DNA from: a virus
Virus record (IMG/VR): IMGVR_UViG_3300001450_000077
Span: 1 to 22,807 of that record
DNA length: 22,807 nucleotides
Reading direction: 5' to 3' (one strand)
Position 1 is the first letter of the stretch, and the number at the start of each line of letters is the position of its first letter. The notes beneath the pieces were generated by a model that was not told where the DNA came from, did no database searches, and worked only from the letters and a program-made list of their open reading frames with translations. Positions 1-7,898 of this stretch are shown here, in pieces. The position numbers and the translations under genes are program-made.

Positions 1-2
1 CT

Positions 3-377
3 ATTGGTGGAGTCAATGTGCGTTCTGGCGTGAACCCCAATGTAATTAATCGTGCTCAAAGCGAAGAGATACGAAGAGAGGCTGCACAGCGAAGGGCACG
101 CAAGGCGCAGAACCCGCACATTATTGCAAACAAAGAAGCCATTCGTGCTGCAAACGAAGAAAAAAAACTTCTGAAGCAAACAAAGAAGCTGGCAATCCAG
201 GCCGCTAAGCGCGATGCACTTCAGCGAAAAAGGTTAATGAGAACCCCAGGTGGCTTAAGGCTCTTGGAGGGAAATGCTGCTCCCCTAGACAATCCATTTG
301 AAGAAATGCCTGGATCACAGCCAAACATTCTTCCCGTCCAAAGACAGCCAAATTTATTAGACACAATGATTTCTTAG
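3..377 (+). CDS. Basic, coiled-coil-like phage protein, 5' end possibly outside the window
   Basis: I do not recognise this protein. The frame stays open to the left edge, so the gene may begin before the window. A GTG at position 18 with GGAG five bases before it is an alternative start that would give 119 residues. The middle of the protein is rich in Lys, Arg, Ala, Glu and Gln with no Cys, which suggests a long charged helix that could bind nucleic acid or act as a scaffold. The C-terminal third is Pro/Asn rich and probably disordered. It is followed after 24 bases by a holin-like gene on the same strand, so both probably belong to one late transcript. Function is unknown; the reading frame is well supported, the start is not. 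Confidence 0.75.
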   Translation: MGGVNVRSGVNPNVINRAQSEEIRREAAQRRARKAQNPHIIANKEAIRAANEEKKLLKQTKKLAIQAAKRDALQRKRLMRTPGGLRLLEGNAAPLDNPFEEMPGSQPNILPVQRQPNLLDTMIS

Positions 378-384
378 CCAAAGA

Positions 385-397
385 GAGGGGGTGATCC
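385..397 (+). promoter_or_regulatory. Extended Shine-Dalgarno sequence of the holin-like gene
   Basis: The 13 bases GAGGGGGTGATCC match the extended ribosome-binding consensus AAGGAGGTGATCC (complement of the 16S rRNA 3' end) at 11 of 13 positions. The last G of the core lies 10 bases before the ATG at 402. This is the longest such match I noticed in the window and fixes the start of a gene too short for most ORF cut-offs. Confidence 0.7.
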
Positions 398-401
398 TAC
401 T

Positions 402-575
402 ATGCCCAAGGTCTTTAGAAGTAATATTAAAACAACTATCGCGGGAGTAGCAACTGCTATCGTTGCTGTATCCCACGCTGTTATTGAACTTCTCAATGGC
501 GGCACACCCGATTGGTCAACAACCATCGCTGCTATTACAGTGGCCTTGGGCCTTCTGTTCTCGAAGGACGCATGA
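402..575 (+). CDS. Small two-helix membrane protein, holin-like
   Basis: This 57-residue protein begins MPKVFRSNIKTTIAGVATAI and ends GLLFSKDA. It has a short basic N-terminus, a first hydrophobic segment at about residues 11-31, a short polar turn containing GGTPDW, and a second hydrophobic segment at about 41-53. Many phage genomes carry small proteins of this shape that start with a KTT-type basic stretch and end in an AKDA-like tail; they are commonly labelled holins, which permeabilise the inner membrane at lysis. That family resemblance is from memory. The very strong ribosome-binding site, its place on a late-looking strand, and its separation from the leftward operon fit a lysis role. 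No endolysin is visible in the window to confirm it. Confidence 0.8.
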   Translation: MPKVFRSNIKTTIAGVATAIVAVSHAVIELLNGGTPDWSTTIAAITVALGLLFSKDA

Positions 576-578
576 TTG

Positions 579-1034
579 ATGGCAAGCACAGTAACACCAG
601 CTACACTGACGGTAACAATAACTGAGTCCATAACTCTCAATGGTTCAGACCAGGGGGCTACGAACTCTTTTACTGTTGCTTCAGTGGCAGAAGTAAACAA
701 GCGGATTGTAAACTGCCCGGCGTCTGAGAAATCTGTTCTCACCTTTGGCGCTGCCATTGAAGCAGGGCAGTTTGTCGTGGGGGATATAAGGTACGTTCGT
801 CTTACCAATAAAGATGACACGAACTACATTATCCTTAACATTGAAGCCGCTGGTACTACGGACTTCAGCGTAAGGCTAGACCCAGGCGCAAGCTACCTAG
901 TCATCAGCACTTCAGCTACTGGTGGAGTTGACTACGCAGACACCGGAGCCTCTACGCTTGAAGACCTTACGAGTATCAATGCAACTGCCAACAGTGCAGC
1001 CTGTGACTTAGAGGTACTCGTAGCCAGCGTCTAG
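579..1034 (+). CDS. Small beta-rich phage protein, possible structural or decoration protein
   Basis: 151 residues, Thr/Ser/Ala/Val rich with alternating hydrophobic strands, no long helix and no membrane segment. The centre reads RYVRLTNKDDTNYIILNIEA, followed by a segment with LDPGASYLVIS. Small marine phage proteins of this type (a strand with RLTN, then a Gly-containing turn and a strand) are usually carried with structural genes; that is recollection, not a search result. I chose ATG 579 rather than TTG 576 because AAGGA at 564-568 lies 10 bases before it and TTG starts are rare. The gene starts three bases after the holin-like stop. Its TAG stop overlaps, base for base, the TAG of the gene on the opposite strand. 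Exact role is unknown. Confidence 0.85.
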   Translation: MASTVTPATLTVTITESITLNGSDQGATNSFTVASVAEVNKRIVNCPASEKSVLTFGAAIEAGQFVVGDIRYVRLTNKDDTNYIILNIEAAGTTDFSVRLDPGASYLVISTSATGGVDYADTGASTLEDLTSINATANSAACDLEVLVASV

Positions 1035-1213
1035 TAGCCGCCTTTGTCTTGGGCACCCGACTTCTTGTTTGTCTTGCCGGGCTTGACTCGATGCTCGCCA
1101 GTTTCAAGATGCTCACGTTTAATTACGTTAGGCACTCGCTTGTACGGAACTTCCGCTGCGTTATTACTGCGATCAACCGGCGACTTCCGGCCAGACTTTT
1201 TGCTATCAGACAT
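1031..1213 (-). CDS. Small basic protein of unknown function, end of the leftward operon
   Basis: 60 residues, strongly basic (many Lys and Arg), with little hydrophobic content and a Gly/Tyr end (DKGGY). It is likely disordered or nucleic-acid binding; no family is recognised. TAGGAG, which includes the stop of the upstream giant gene, lies about 10 bases before the ATG and makes a good ribosome-binding site. The gap to the giant gene is 13 bases, so it is the last gene of the leftward train. Its stop falls in CTAG shared with the converging gene. Because it is short and compositionally simple, the call rests on the ribosome-binding site and on operon continuity. Confidence 0.75.
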   Translation of the reverse strand: MSDSKKSGRKSPVDRSNNAAEVPYKRVPNVIKREHLETGEHRVKPGKTNKKSGAQDKGGY

Positions 1214-1226
1214 TTCTTTCTATCTC

Positions 1227-4200
1227 CTAAAAAGCACCACTTGCCATTATTTCCCGTAGGCGATTTTGCCTATCCAAGTCTCGCTCAGTCTTGTCTCGCC
1301 CGCCACGCATGGCCTTGTATTCAGCCTGCATCATAAGGGCATCCCTAAACTCTTGTTCTGTTATTTTACCAGAGGCAAGCATTTCGGCCAATGTATACCT
1401 ATCAATATAAGGAGATTTATATACAGCCCCATATCCACGCGATTGCGCCACCTCTTCCATCGATTGCTTTGCTGCGTAATCCAGCTGATACGGACTAAGA
1501 GTAGTGCTCCTGATTCCAGTCAACAAGTTTGTTGCCTTCTCTGCAAGATTCTTTCTTGGGTCAGACATCTGTCTAAGTGAAGTGACTGCCCTGCTTACTG
1601 GAGAAGAAGAAATACCTGCTTCAATAAGCGGCCCGAATGAACTGCCACCAAAAGGTTTAGCCCTGCCGCGTTGCTTTCTTCCAGTAATTCTTTCTTGCAT
1701 GTTAGATATAAGTCGTCCAAGCGGTGGATCCTGTTCGTCAATAGGACGACCCATGCCACCTGGGCCAGACTGAAAAAAGCTTTGGCCCGTCAAGAATTCA
1801 AGTGGTCCTTTAAACAAAGGATTTGTTCTTGACATTACGTTTCTGAATCCACTTCTTGCAAATTGTTTTACATCTCCACGGCCAAGCGCCGACAAGCCAG
1901 ACATGTAGCTTAGCGGGTCTTCATGTGCAAGACCGAGGCCAGTAACATAAGAAGCTGCGCCCTCTTCCTTGGGATCAAACAATTGAAATGCAGCCTGCTC
2001 TCCAATGTAACTCGGGAGAATATGCTCTCGGGATGAGGCGTTATTTGTTAGCCGTATAAGTTGTGCAAGTGGTCCACCCGGTCGATCAGCAATAGTTGAA
2101 GTGAACAGTCCACCCATCTTGCGAGTGAATGCGTAAAAGGGAACTGCTCTTTTCATGTATCCTTTTTCAAACCCAGTCAAGTCTGAGTAATCAAACTGAA
2201 GTTGCTTCACTCTCTCAGCGGCACCAACCTTACTCATTCCTTTCTTGCGAAGATAAAGATACATCGTCATTCTGTTTTGAAATTCAACAGCACGGTTAAG
2301 GTTGCTGCCTGTTTCCATAACAAACCGCCCAGCAGTCCTCGCTGTCTTTGTTCCCTTCATTGGCTTTGTGCCAGGAACTTGCTCTGCACTTACTATGCTT
2401 CTAAGAAACCCAGGTTCTCTTTCAATTCCTTCGCTGGCTTCAGACCAAACTTTTTTTGCAGAACGAGCTGCGTCCATTGGGCCTTGCAATTTCCAGTTAG
2501 GTGTAAGCTCGTCAACATCAAAATCAACAAAAGCCTTCTTGGGTTTTCCTGGTCCAGCTATATCCATGAAGTGAGTCTGGTCATCAATGAAGTCAAGAGT
2601 CCTTACCTCTTTCATGATGTCAGCATTAGACATTGAATTGCCTGAAGAATCTTTAATGCCCTTGATAGTAGCAGTTGACTTTGGGCCTCGGCTCAGGCCC
2701 CTAGAAGCCCACCAAAGTTTTGTGTAATCAATTAAGTCAGCAACGCTATTAATGTCTCCTGAAGTAATGTTTACAATCTGCCCAGATATATGATTCCTGA
2801 AAGCAAACGATGGGAAAGGAAGCGTGACCCCACCTTTAAACATTCCAGTTGTACCGTCAACAAACTTTTGGAACTGCTCAAGAAATGGTCCGGGTTTCTG
2901 AATAGCCTTGGTTGCTTTGATTTGCCTAAGAAATTCCGTGGGAACATACATCTTTCCAATATCTGCGGCGTTGTCTCCCATTACTGCAGACAGCTGCTGC
3001 AGCCCTTTTGCTGTATCGTGCCCAACACTCTTAAGCATTTCCTTTACAGTAACCGTTCCAGGCCCCATCACTTTAGTAGCTGTCCTGGCGACAGTCGCAT
3101 GCATGGCATCTATAGTCGCCTCAAGATTAGCCATGTCTTTTGCGTAGTTAACGTAGTTCTTAAGTACGTCAGGGATATATAGCCTGCCACCTGCATTATT
3201 ATCTACTAGGGAACGGGCAATCTCTTGGGCATGATGTGCCATGCGTACAGCTTCATCAGCGTCAGAAGACAAACTTTTTAATATGTTGCCAGGAACTTCA
3301 AGGACTTTGTCGTCGATCCTGAAACCTTCCTTCCAAGACTTCTGAAGGTACGGCTTATACACAGAATCTTGTTCAAGTATTTCAGAAATCAAAACAATTG
3401 CTTCTTCGCTGCCACCACCGGATTCAGACACTTCCTTGATCGCCCTGCGAAACCTGGGGTCGTCATGCATTCTTTGAATGAGATGTGTAGGTATGTCTCT
3501 TATTGCCTCGTTTCTTGCAAGCTGACTTGATGGCTTGCCCATATACTCTCGGACCATCTGAGGAGTTCGCTGCTCAGCCGTAATCAATCTCTGTCTTTCT
3601 GGAGTAATATGACGAACAGCATATTGTTCAACTTCTCCTATCTTCAGCCCTTTCTGAACAAGCCTTGAATAAACAGGCTGCGTAACACTATCCATTTGGT
3701 TTATTGTTTTACGAAGAACTTGCTCGACTTGTTTTCTTTTCGCTGGATTTGGGATTCTATTAACCAAACCTCTCATTGATTCCCCAGCTTCGCCGGATCG
3801 AGTAACGTCCGTAATGAGCCAGCTGTCTAACGCCTGATCGTAATCCCCAAGTTCTTTAACAGAAGTAGCAAACCCACTTAAGGCATCGTTGATTAAGTCA
3901 TCGTTTATCTGGTCAACCTGTCCGAGGTCGCTAATACGGGACGCACCCTTAAGGTCTTCGGCTCTTGTCGTTATGGTTTGATAGACACCATCATCATCAA
4001 GGTAGCGAAGGATAACATCATTGTTCGGTGTTGTACCGAGAACTTTAGCCGGGCGCATAAGAGATGGGCTTTGAATAATATCACCAGCTCTTGCTGCAAC
4101 CCCAACAGGATTGGATCCTACCATTGACCTTGAAAGTATTATGTCGCCAAGTCCAGAATCAATTGCCGCTTGCCTGACGCCTGCGAAATGATCACCAAGT

Positions 4201-5231
4201 CCCATCGCTTGCTCTACTGCTTTGGGCACAGTCCTAGTCTTATACCCTTTGGCAATCCTTGAAACCACTTGTGCGTACTTACCAAACTTACCACCAGCTG
4301 CAGCATCAAACCCAGCAGCGACTGTCTGACCAACTGCGCTTTCACCAACTGCACCAAAACCACTATCCATTAGTTTCCCAACCTTGCCACCAAATGGAGA
4401 AACAGATGGACCGACTGGACCGTACCCAGGTATGTGCATTCGGGCAGCGCCACCAATGCCTTCGTCTAGCGTAGAGGCAAAGTCGTCAACTCCCGCCTTA
4501 ATAGAAGACGAGCGAAGATGTTCTTCTAATGGTTGTCTCCCGCCAAATCTTTCCTGAAGTACATCGTCGTCTAAAATATCTTTAATGGTAGTGGTTCGCC
4601 TAGACTCTCGCGGGCCGACCCGAGGGATAGACCCCATCCCTTCAGCCCTTGCTTTCTTTGCAGCCTTCCTACCGGCAACTTCAACTACATCATCGAGAAG
4701 GTCGGCGTGTTTAAGGACGCCGCCAGCTTTGCTTATTGCACCAAGACCTTTTCCAAAAAGACCAATCCCGGTGTAGGTCAACGGGTCCGTAAACACTTCA
4801 GTAAGAAAACCACCAACATCATAAATCGCTTCCATAGGATCGCTGAACCAGCCGGAAATCCCAGTCTCTTTATTCTTGGGGGCAAGGCCATAGTGCGCAA
4901 GAACATCTCTGCCGGTAACCCTGTCCTCTCCAGACAACGGGCTACCCCATTGATCAACGCCACCCTTACCGACAAGCCAGTCTCTTATGCTAGAGCCGGG
5001 CAAATCAAGCACGTTACCAAACGCGCCGACACCACCAAGGGTTCCTTCTCCCAGCCTGCGGAGAAGCGACCTTCTGTCTTCAGGAGATATGTCTTTTGGG
5101 ACACCAGCAATATCGTCTATGCTAAGACCAGAAGATGAAGACGAACCGAAAGAACTACCATGTCCACTTGAAGAAAATGGATCGCCACCAAACGGATCGC
5201 CACCAAATGGATCATCGAAATAAGATGCCAT
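1227..5231 (-). CDS. Giant virion protein, 1334 aa, probable internal or ejected protein
   Basis: The N-terminus has three DPFGG-like repeats (residues 7-19) and a Ser/Gly tract (20-36). A segment at about 62-165 contains LDLPGS, VTGRD and DPLTYTG, followed by a long, mostly helical body. Residues 802-840 (PFPSFAFRN start, then a tryptophan-rich end) and 977-1040 (NRAVEFQ, then FDYSDLTGFEK and RAVPFYAFTRK) resemble a signature I recall from very large virion-associated or polyvalent proteins of environmental phages (FDYsDLTpFEkn...PFYtwtRK). I see no lysozyme, protease or nuclease motif. The length and the position after the tail-tip genes, next to other large helical and Q-rich proteins, suggest a core protein ejected with the DNA. 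It starts at ATG, 7 bases after the previous gene. A tape-measure role is the main alternative. Confidence 0.95.
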   Translation of the reverse strand: MASYFDDPFGGDPFGGDPFSSSGHGSSFGSSSSSGLSIDDIAGVPKDISPEDRRSLLRRLGEGTLGGVGAFGNVLDLPGSSIRDWLVGKGGVDQWGSPLSGEDRVTGRDVLAHYGLAPKNKETGISGWFSDPMEAIYDVGGFLTEVFTDPLTYTGIGLFGKGLGAISKAGGVLKHADLLDDVVEVAGRKAAKKARAEGMGSIPRVGPRESRRTTTIKDILDDDVLQERFGGRQPLEEHLRSSSIKAGVDDFASTLDEGIGGAARMHIPGYGPVGPSVSPFGGKVGKLMDSGFGAVGESAVGQTVAAGFDAAAGGKFGKYAQVVSRIAKGYKTRTVPKAVEQAMGLGDHFAGVRQAAIDSGLGDIILSRSMVGSNPVGVAARAGDIIQSPSLMRPAKVLGTTPNNDVILRYLDDDGVYQTITTRAEDLKGASRISDLGQVDQINDDLINDALSGFATSVKELGDYDQALDSWLITDVTRSGEAGESMRGLVNRIPNPAKRKQVEQVLRKTINQMDSVTQPVYSRLVQKGLKIGEVEQYAVRHITPERQRLITAEQRTPQMVREYMGKPSSQLARNEAIRDIPTHLIQRMHDDPRFRRAIKEVSESGGGSEEAIVLISEILEQDSVYKPYLQKSWKEGFRIDDKVLEVPGNILKSLSSDADEAVRMAHHAQEIARSLVDNNAGGRLYIPDVLKNYVNYAKDMANLEATIDAMHATVARTATKVMGPGTVTVKEMLKSVGHDTAKGLQQLSAVMGDNAADIGKMYVPTEFLRQIKATKAIQKPGPFLEQFQKFVDGTTGMFKGGVTLPFPSFAFRNHISGQIVNITSGDINSVADLIDYTKLWWASRGLSRGPKSTATIKGIKDSSGNSMSNADIMKEVRTLDFIDDQTHFMDIAGPGKPKKAFVDFDVDELTPNWKLQGPMDAARSAKKVWSEASEGIEREPGFLRSIVSAEQVPGTKPMKGTKTARTAGRFVMETGSNLNRAVEFQNRMTMYLYLRKKGMSKVGAAERVKQLQFDYSDLTGFEKGYMKRAVPFYAFTRKMGGLFTSTIADRPGGPLAQLIRLTNNASSREHILPSYIGEQAAFQLFDPKEEGAASYVTGLGLAHEDPLSYMSGLSALGRGDVKQFARSGFRNVMSRTNPLFKGPLEFLTGQSFFQSGPGGMGRPIDEQDPPLGRLISNMQERITGRKQRGRAKPFGGSSFGPLIEAGISSSPVSRAVTSLRQMSDPRKNLAEKATNLLTGIRSTTLSPYQLDYAAKQSMEEVAQSRGYGAVYKSPYIDRYTLAEMLASGKITEQEFRDALMMQAEYKAMRGGRDKTERDLDRQNRLREIMASGAF
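5179..5208 (-). repeat. 15-bp tandem repeat, two exact-length copies plus a partial one, coding DPFGG
   Basis: On the + strand the unit GGATCGCCACCAAAC is followed by GGATCGCCACCAAAT and then by a degraded GGATCATCG. It encodes the repeated Asp-Pro-Phe-Gly-Gly at the N-terminus of the giant virion protein. The near identity at third codon positions suggests recent slippage expansion rather than only selection on protein sequence. Confidence 0.85.
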
Positions 5232-5238
5232 GCGGTTA

Positions 5239-7881
5239 CTACCTGTTTAATGTGCCTAAGAATCTGTCTCTTAAATCTTCATCTTCTTCATAGCTAAACA
5301 CTGGAACGCCGCCAAGCTCATCCGTAACGTCTTCTTTTAAATCACGTTTATAAAGCTCTCGGTATTTTTCAATAACCTCCCTAGCAACGGAAGGAGGCAG
5401 CTGGTTCAAGACATGCATTGCCGTAGCCATGCCATGCTCATCGGTCCCAGCTCCCATTAACCCGCCCTTCATTGCTTTGTGTAAATACCGAGCCAAGTTA
5501 ACAGGGGTTGGATCGACATCCTCAAAGTAAGTGTCGTATGTATAACCCTTATCTTCGCCAAACCGAGCAATCCCCTCCCCTTCTTCTGGCGCAAATCTCT
5601 TGCCATCAGACCTTGAACTGCCTAGTATGTCATCCATATTGGAACCCATTAATCCTACCCCTGGTACGTCTACACCACCAAACGGGCTAGGCTCATCATT
5701 TTGTGCATAGGTTTCTTCTATCCAAGAAATAAGTCTTTTAATTTTTTCTTTTTCGTCAGGTGTATTTGCCGTTAAAGCAAGCCCGGGAACCTTCTTCGCC
5801 ATGTTTCGGGCATTCGCAAAAGAGTCTGGCTTCTTATTTTTCTTTTCATTGCTTTCATCCCAGTTCTTTTTGTATTCAGCGAACTGCCGAGGCGACATGA
5901 AGTTGACCATGTTCCTTGGGTCAGATGGGTCTTCTATGTCAAGCATTACAGCGTTAGCAGCTACTCGATTCCCACTTTTCAGAAGCTCATTAACTCGACG
6001 CTTCTTCTTTCTACCTTTATCCCTCGCCTGCCATTCTGGAGTAGCCATCCTTGCAGTTCTCTTTTTATGAGACAAGTACTTGTCGTAGCTTCCGTACTTA
6101 CCTTTGACAAGTCTCATCCATTCTTTACGCTTATGCCTAAAGTCTGCGGATTTCTCAAACGCAGGTTGATCATTAATAGTAAGAGGATCGCTTTCTAAGC
6201 TACCGGAATGCCACGGGTCGCCCATGCCCACTGAACCCCTGTGGGTGTCAGCAACAGACTCCCTTGTAACCTCAACGTCCCTGCCGCTAAGCCTTATTTT
6301 TTCTCTTGCTTCAGCTTTAGTAATTCGCCCAGACGCAATATCGACTGCAGTCTCAACGTCAATCCCCGGCATGTATGCATCAAAGTCTGGTGCCATATAT
6401 TGAGCAGCCTGCCGTGCTATGTGGCGAGGAACTCCGTGGGTGTTGTGTATGTTCTGCGCGAGCATTTCCCTGCCCTCTCTTTCCCTGTGTCTCTTATACA
6501 TCTCTTCTTGCGTTCTTCCGTGGTGATCAACGTGGATCACCTGTCCGTCTGCGTTCCTTGGCTCGCGACCCTTTCCTACGTTTGCCTCTCGATACTCTTC
6601 CCAGCTAGGGAACCCGTGCATGTCAGTGTGCTCGCTTGACACTGGATCGGCACCAGGGTCAACATCAGGGTCAACATCAGGGTCAGCGCCGCCGCCACCA
6701 GTTGCCATATAGGTGGCAAGCCCACCTACACCCGCACCCGCAGCGGCAGAATACTTCTTCGGGTTTCTCGCGACATGTTCACCTGTAGCTACCGCACCCT
6801 CTTTGGTTGCCTTAGCCGCGCGGCGCATAACACTGTTTCTCATCAGCGTATTCTCTCTTAAGATTTCATGGAGCCTTTTTACGCTCATGTTATGAGCACC
6901 CGTTATTCCTGCCTCATGGGCAAACTTACGCAGGGGAGCTTGTCCTAAATCTCTTACCTTAACTTTAGCTCCATTCTCAAGCACTATGACTGAATTAAGT
7001 AATTCTTCATGCGCTCTTGGGCCTTTAGTAAAAGGTTTTTTTGCTGCGGTTACTGTTGACTCTGCTGCTTCTCTGGTCCTCTTAGAAAATCTCTTGAAAA
7101 GACTGCTCCTTAATGCTTCGTTTTCAGAAAGCATTGAAAATAAGTCCACCCTCTTCATGCTAAAGGCACCCTTTACGCCTGATTGATGGGCAAGATTACG
7201 AAGCTGCTGCGTAGTTAAGTCCTTTACCCTCACCTTAGATGGCAGGCCAACCTCTACCGGCAAGTCAAGTAATTCCTTAATTGCCTTTTTTACCTTCGGG
7301 CCTCGTCCAACAGTGTCCAGAGCAGCGTTTACAATTGGCTTAACAATAGCTTTGTTGATACCACTTCCAATTCCCGCTTCAAGAATTTCAGGACTAGACT
7401 CCCTCGGGGAAAACTCAAGAGAGGCTGAGTCAATTTCAATCTCATCGGCCATGCCTTCAATTTCAGCCCGCTCTTCATCGGTCCAGTCTCCACCTAGCTC
7501 CATGTCTTGCTCAAACATTTCTGCCTCTTCCCTTGGAGCGGGAGACTCTGCTTCAATCAAGCGATCAAAGTCTGTCCTCTGGGGAACTAGTGCTTCTCGG
7601 GGAGGTGCTTCTCGGGGAGGTGCTTCTCTTGCTTCAGGTGCATCTTCACCTAAACCGAGAAGATTTAAAAGCAAGTTTTGATTTTGCTCTGGGCTGTTCT
7701 CTACATAAGTCGACCACTTCCCTCCAGCGCGAGAACCTCTTTCGGCTGCTTCTTTTTCCCGTACTTCTTCCGCACGCTCAGACCTGCGACGAAGAACATA
7801 TTCTTCCGCAGCTCTCTGGGGATTTCCCGCAGCAATCATAATTCCGATTTGCTTTAATTCTTGTTCTGAAAATGTAGCCAT
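5239..7881 (-). CDS. 880-aa virion protein with duplicated Rho_N/SAP-like segments
   Basis: Regions in order: a charged helical N-terminus (1-60); an Ala-Pro-Arg-Glu repeat (about 85-97); an acidic region (105-165); two copies of a segment of about 80 residues (192-274 and 285-362); a Gly-rich hydrophobic stretch (379-398) that could be one membrane helix; an Asp-Pro-Val repeat (400-412); then a long charged His/Arg-rich half. Each segment contains a stretch such as LTTQQLRNLAHQSGVKGAF or LGQAPLRKFAHEAGITGAH, followed by a basic helix. This resembles the helix-extended-loop-helix of Rho N-terminal, SAP and HeH domains, which bind nucleic acid. I infer a packaged or ejected DNA-associated protein. 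The gene lies 17 bases after the Q-rich gene, with AGGAT before its ATG. No catalytic motif was seen. Confidence 0.95.
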   Translation of the reverse strand: MATFSEQELKQIGIMIAAGNPQRAAEEYVLRRRSERAEEVREKEAAERGSRAGGKWSTYVENSPEQNQNLLLNLLGLGEDAPEAREAPPREAPPREALVPQRTDFDRLIEAESPAPREEAEMFEQDMELGGDWTDEERAEIEGMADEIEIDSASLEFSPRESSPEILEAGIGSGINKAIVKPIVNAALDTVGRGPKVKKAIKELLDLPVEVGLPSKVRVKDLTTQQLRNLAHQSGVKGAFSMKRVDLFSMLSENEALRSSLFKRFSKRTREAAESTVTAAKKPFTKGPRAHEELLNSVIVLENGAKVKVRDLGQAPLRKFAHEAGITGAHNMSVKRLHEILRENTLMRNSVMRRAAKATKEGAVATGEHVARNPKKYSAAAGAGVGGLATYMATGGGGADPDVDPDVDPGADPVSSEHTDMHGFPSWEEYREANVGKGREPRNADGQVIHVDHHGRTQEEMYKRHREREGREMLAQNIHNTHGVPRHIARQAAQYMAPDFDAYMPGIDVETAVDIASGRITKAEAREKIRLSGRDVEVTRESVADTHRGSVGMGDPWHSGSLESDPLTINDQPAFEKSADFRHKRKEWMRLVKGKYGSYDKYLSHKKRTARMATPEWQARDKGRKKKRRVNELLKSGNRVAANAVMLDIEDPSDPRNMVNFMSPRQFAEYKKNWDESNEKKNKKPDSFANARNMAKKVPGLALTANTPDEKEKIKRLISWIEETYAQNDEPSPFGGVDVPGVGLMGSNMDDILGSSRSDGKRFAPEEGEGIARFGEDKGYTYDTYFEDVDPTPVNLARYLHKAMKGGLMGAGTDEHGMATAMHVLNQLPPSVAREVIEKYRELYKRDLKEDVTDELGGVPVFSYEEDEDLRDRFLGTLNR
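6655..6684 (-). repeat. 12-bp tandem repeat, two copies plus a partial, coding Asp-Pro-Asp-Val
   Basis: The + strand unit AGGGTCAACATC occurs at 6655-6666 and 6667-6678 and then begins again as AGGGTCA. It encodes an acidic DPDV linker immediately after the Gly-rich hydrophobic stretch of the 880-residue protein, so it lengthens a flexible spacer without changing the frame. Confidence 0.85.
6796..7308 (-). repeat. Protein-level tandem duplication of an ~80-residue segment (Rho_N/SAP-like)
   Basis: Two diverged copies within the 880-residue protein: residues 192-274 (bases 7060-7308) and 285-362 (bases 6796-7029). Aligned features are a GP-containing helix, a strand of the type KVRVKDL/KVKVRDL, a helix with LRNLAH/LRKFAH, a loop with GVKGA/GITGA, a basic turn and helix (MKRVDLFSML/VKRLHEIL), and an Arg-rich tail ending in REAA/KEGA. 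The DNA copies are not near-identical, so the duplication is old. Confidence 0.75.
7591..7620 (-). repeat. 15-bp tandem repeat, two identical copies plus a partial, coding APPRE
   Basis: TGCTTCTCGGGGAGG is repeated exactly at 7591-7605 and 7606-7620 on the + strand and starts again as TGCTTCTC. It encodes a Pro/Arg/Glu linker in the N-terminal region of the 880-residue protein. Identical copies indicate a recent expansion. Confidence 0.85.
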
Positions 7882-7898
7882 CGTTTTAGATATCCTGT

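Noticed and set aside
374-820. 148-codon open frame on the minus strand opposite the holin-like and beta-rich genes
   Set aside because: It lies antisense to two genes with good starts and ribosome-binding sites, and its product has no coherent composition.
1040-1110. Bidirectional terminator at the convergent junction
   Set aside because: Only a weak CCCG/CGGG pairing with a long loop and no T run was found.
2202-2636. 144-codon frame on the plus strand within the giant gene
   Set aside because: Antisense shadow of a continuous 1334-codon gene that carries recognisable protein motifs.
4707-5138. 143-codon frame on the plus strand at the start of the giant gene
   Set aside because: Antisense shadow; no ribosome-binding site was noted and there is no operon partner on that strand.
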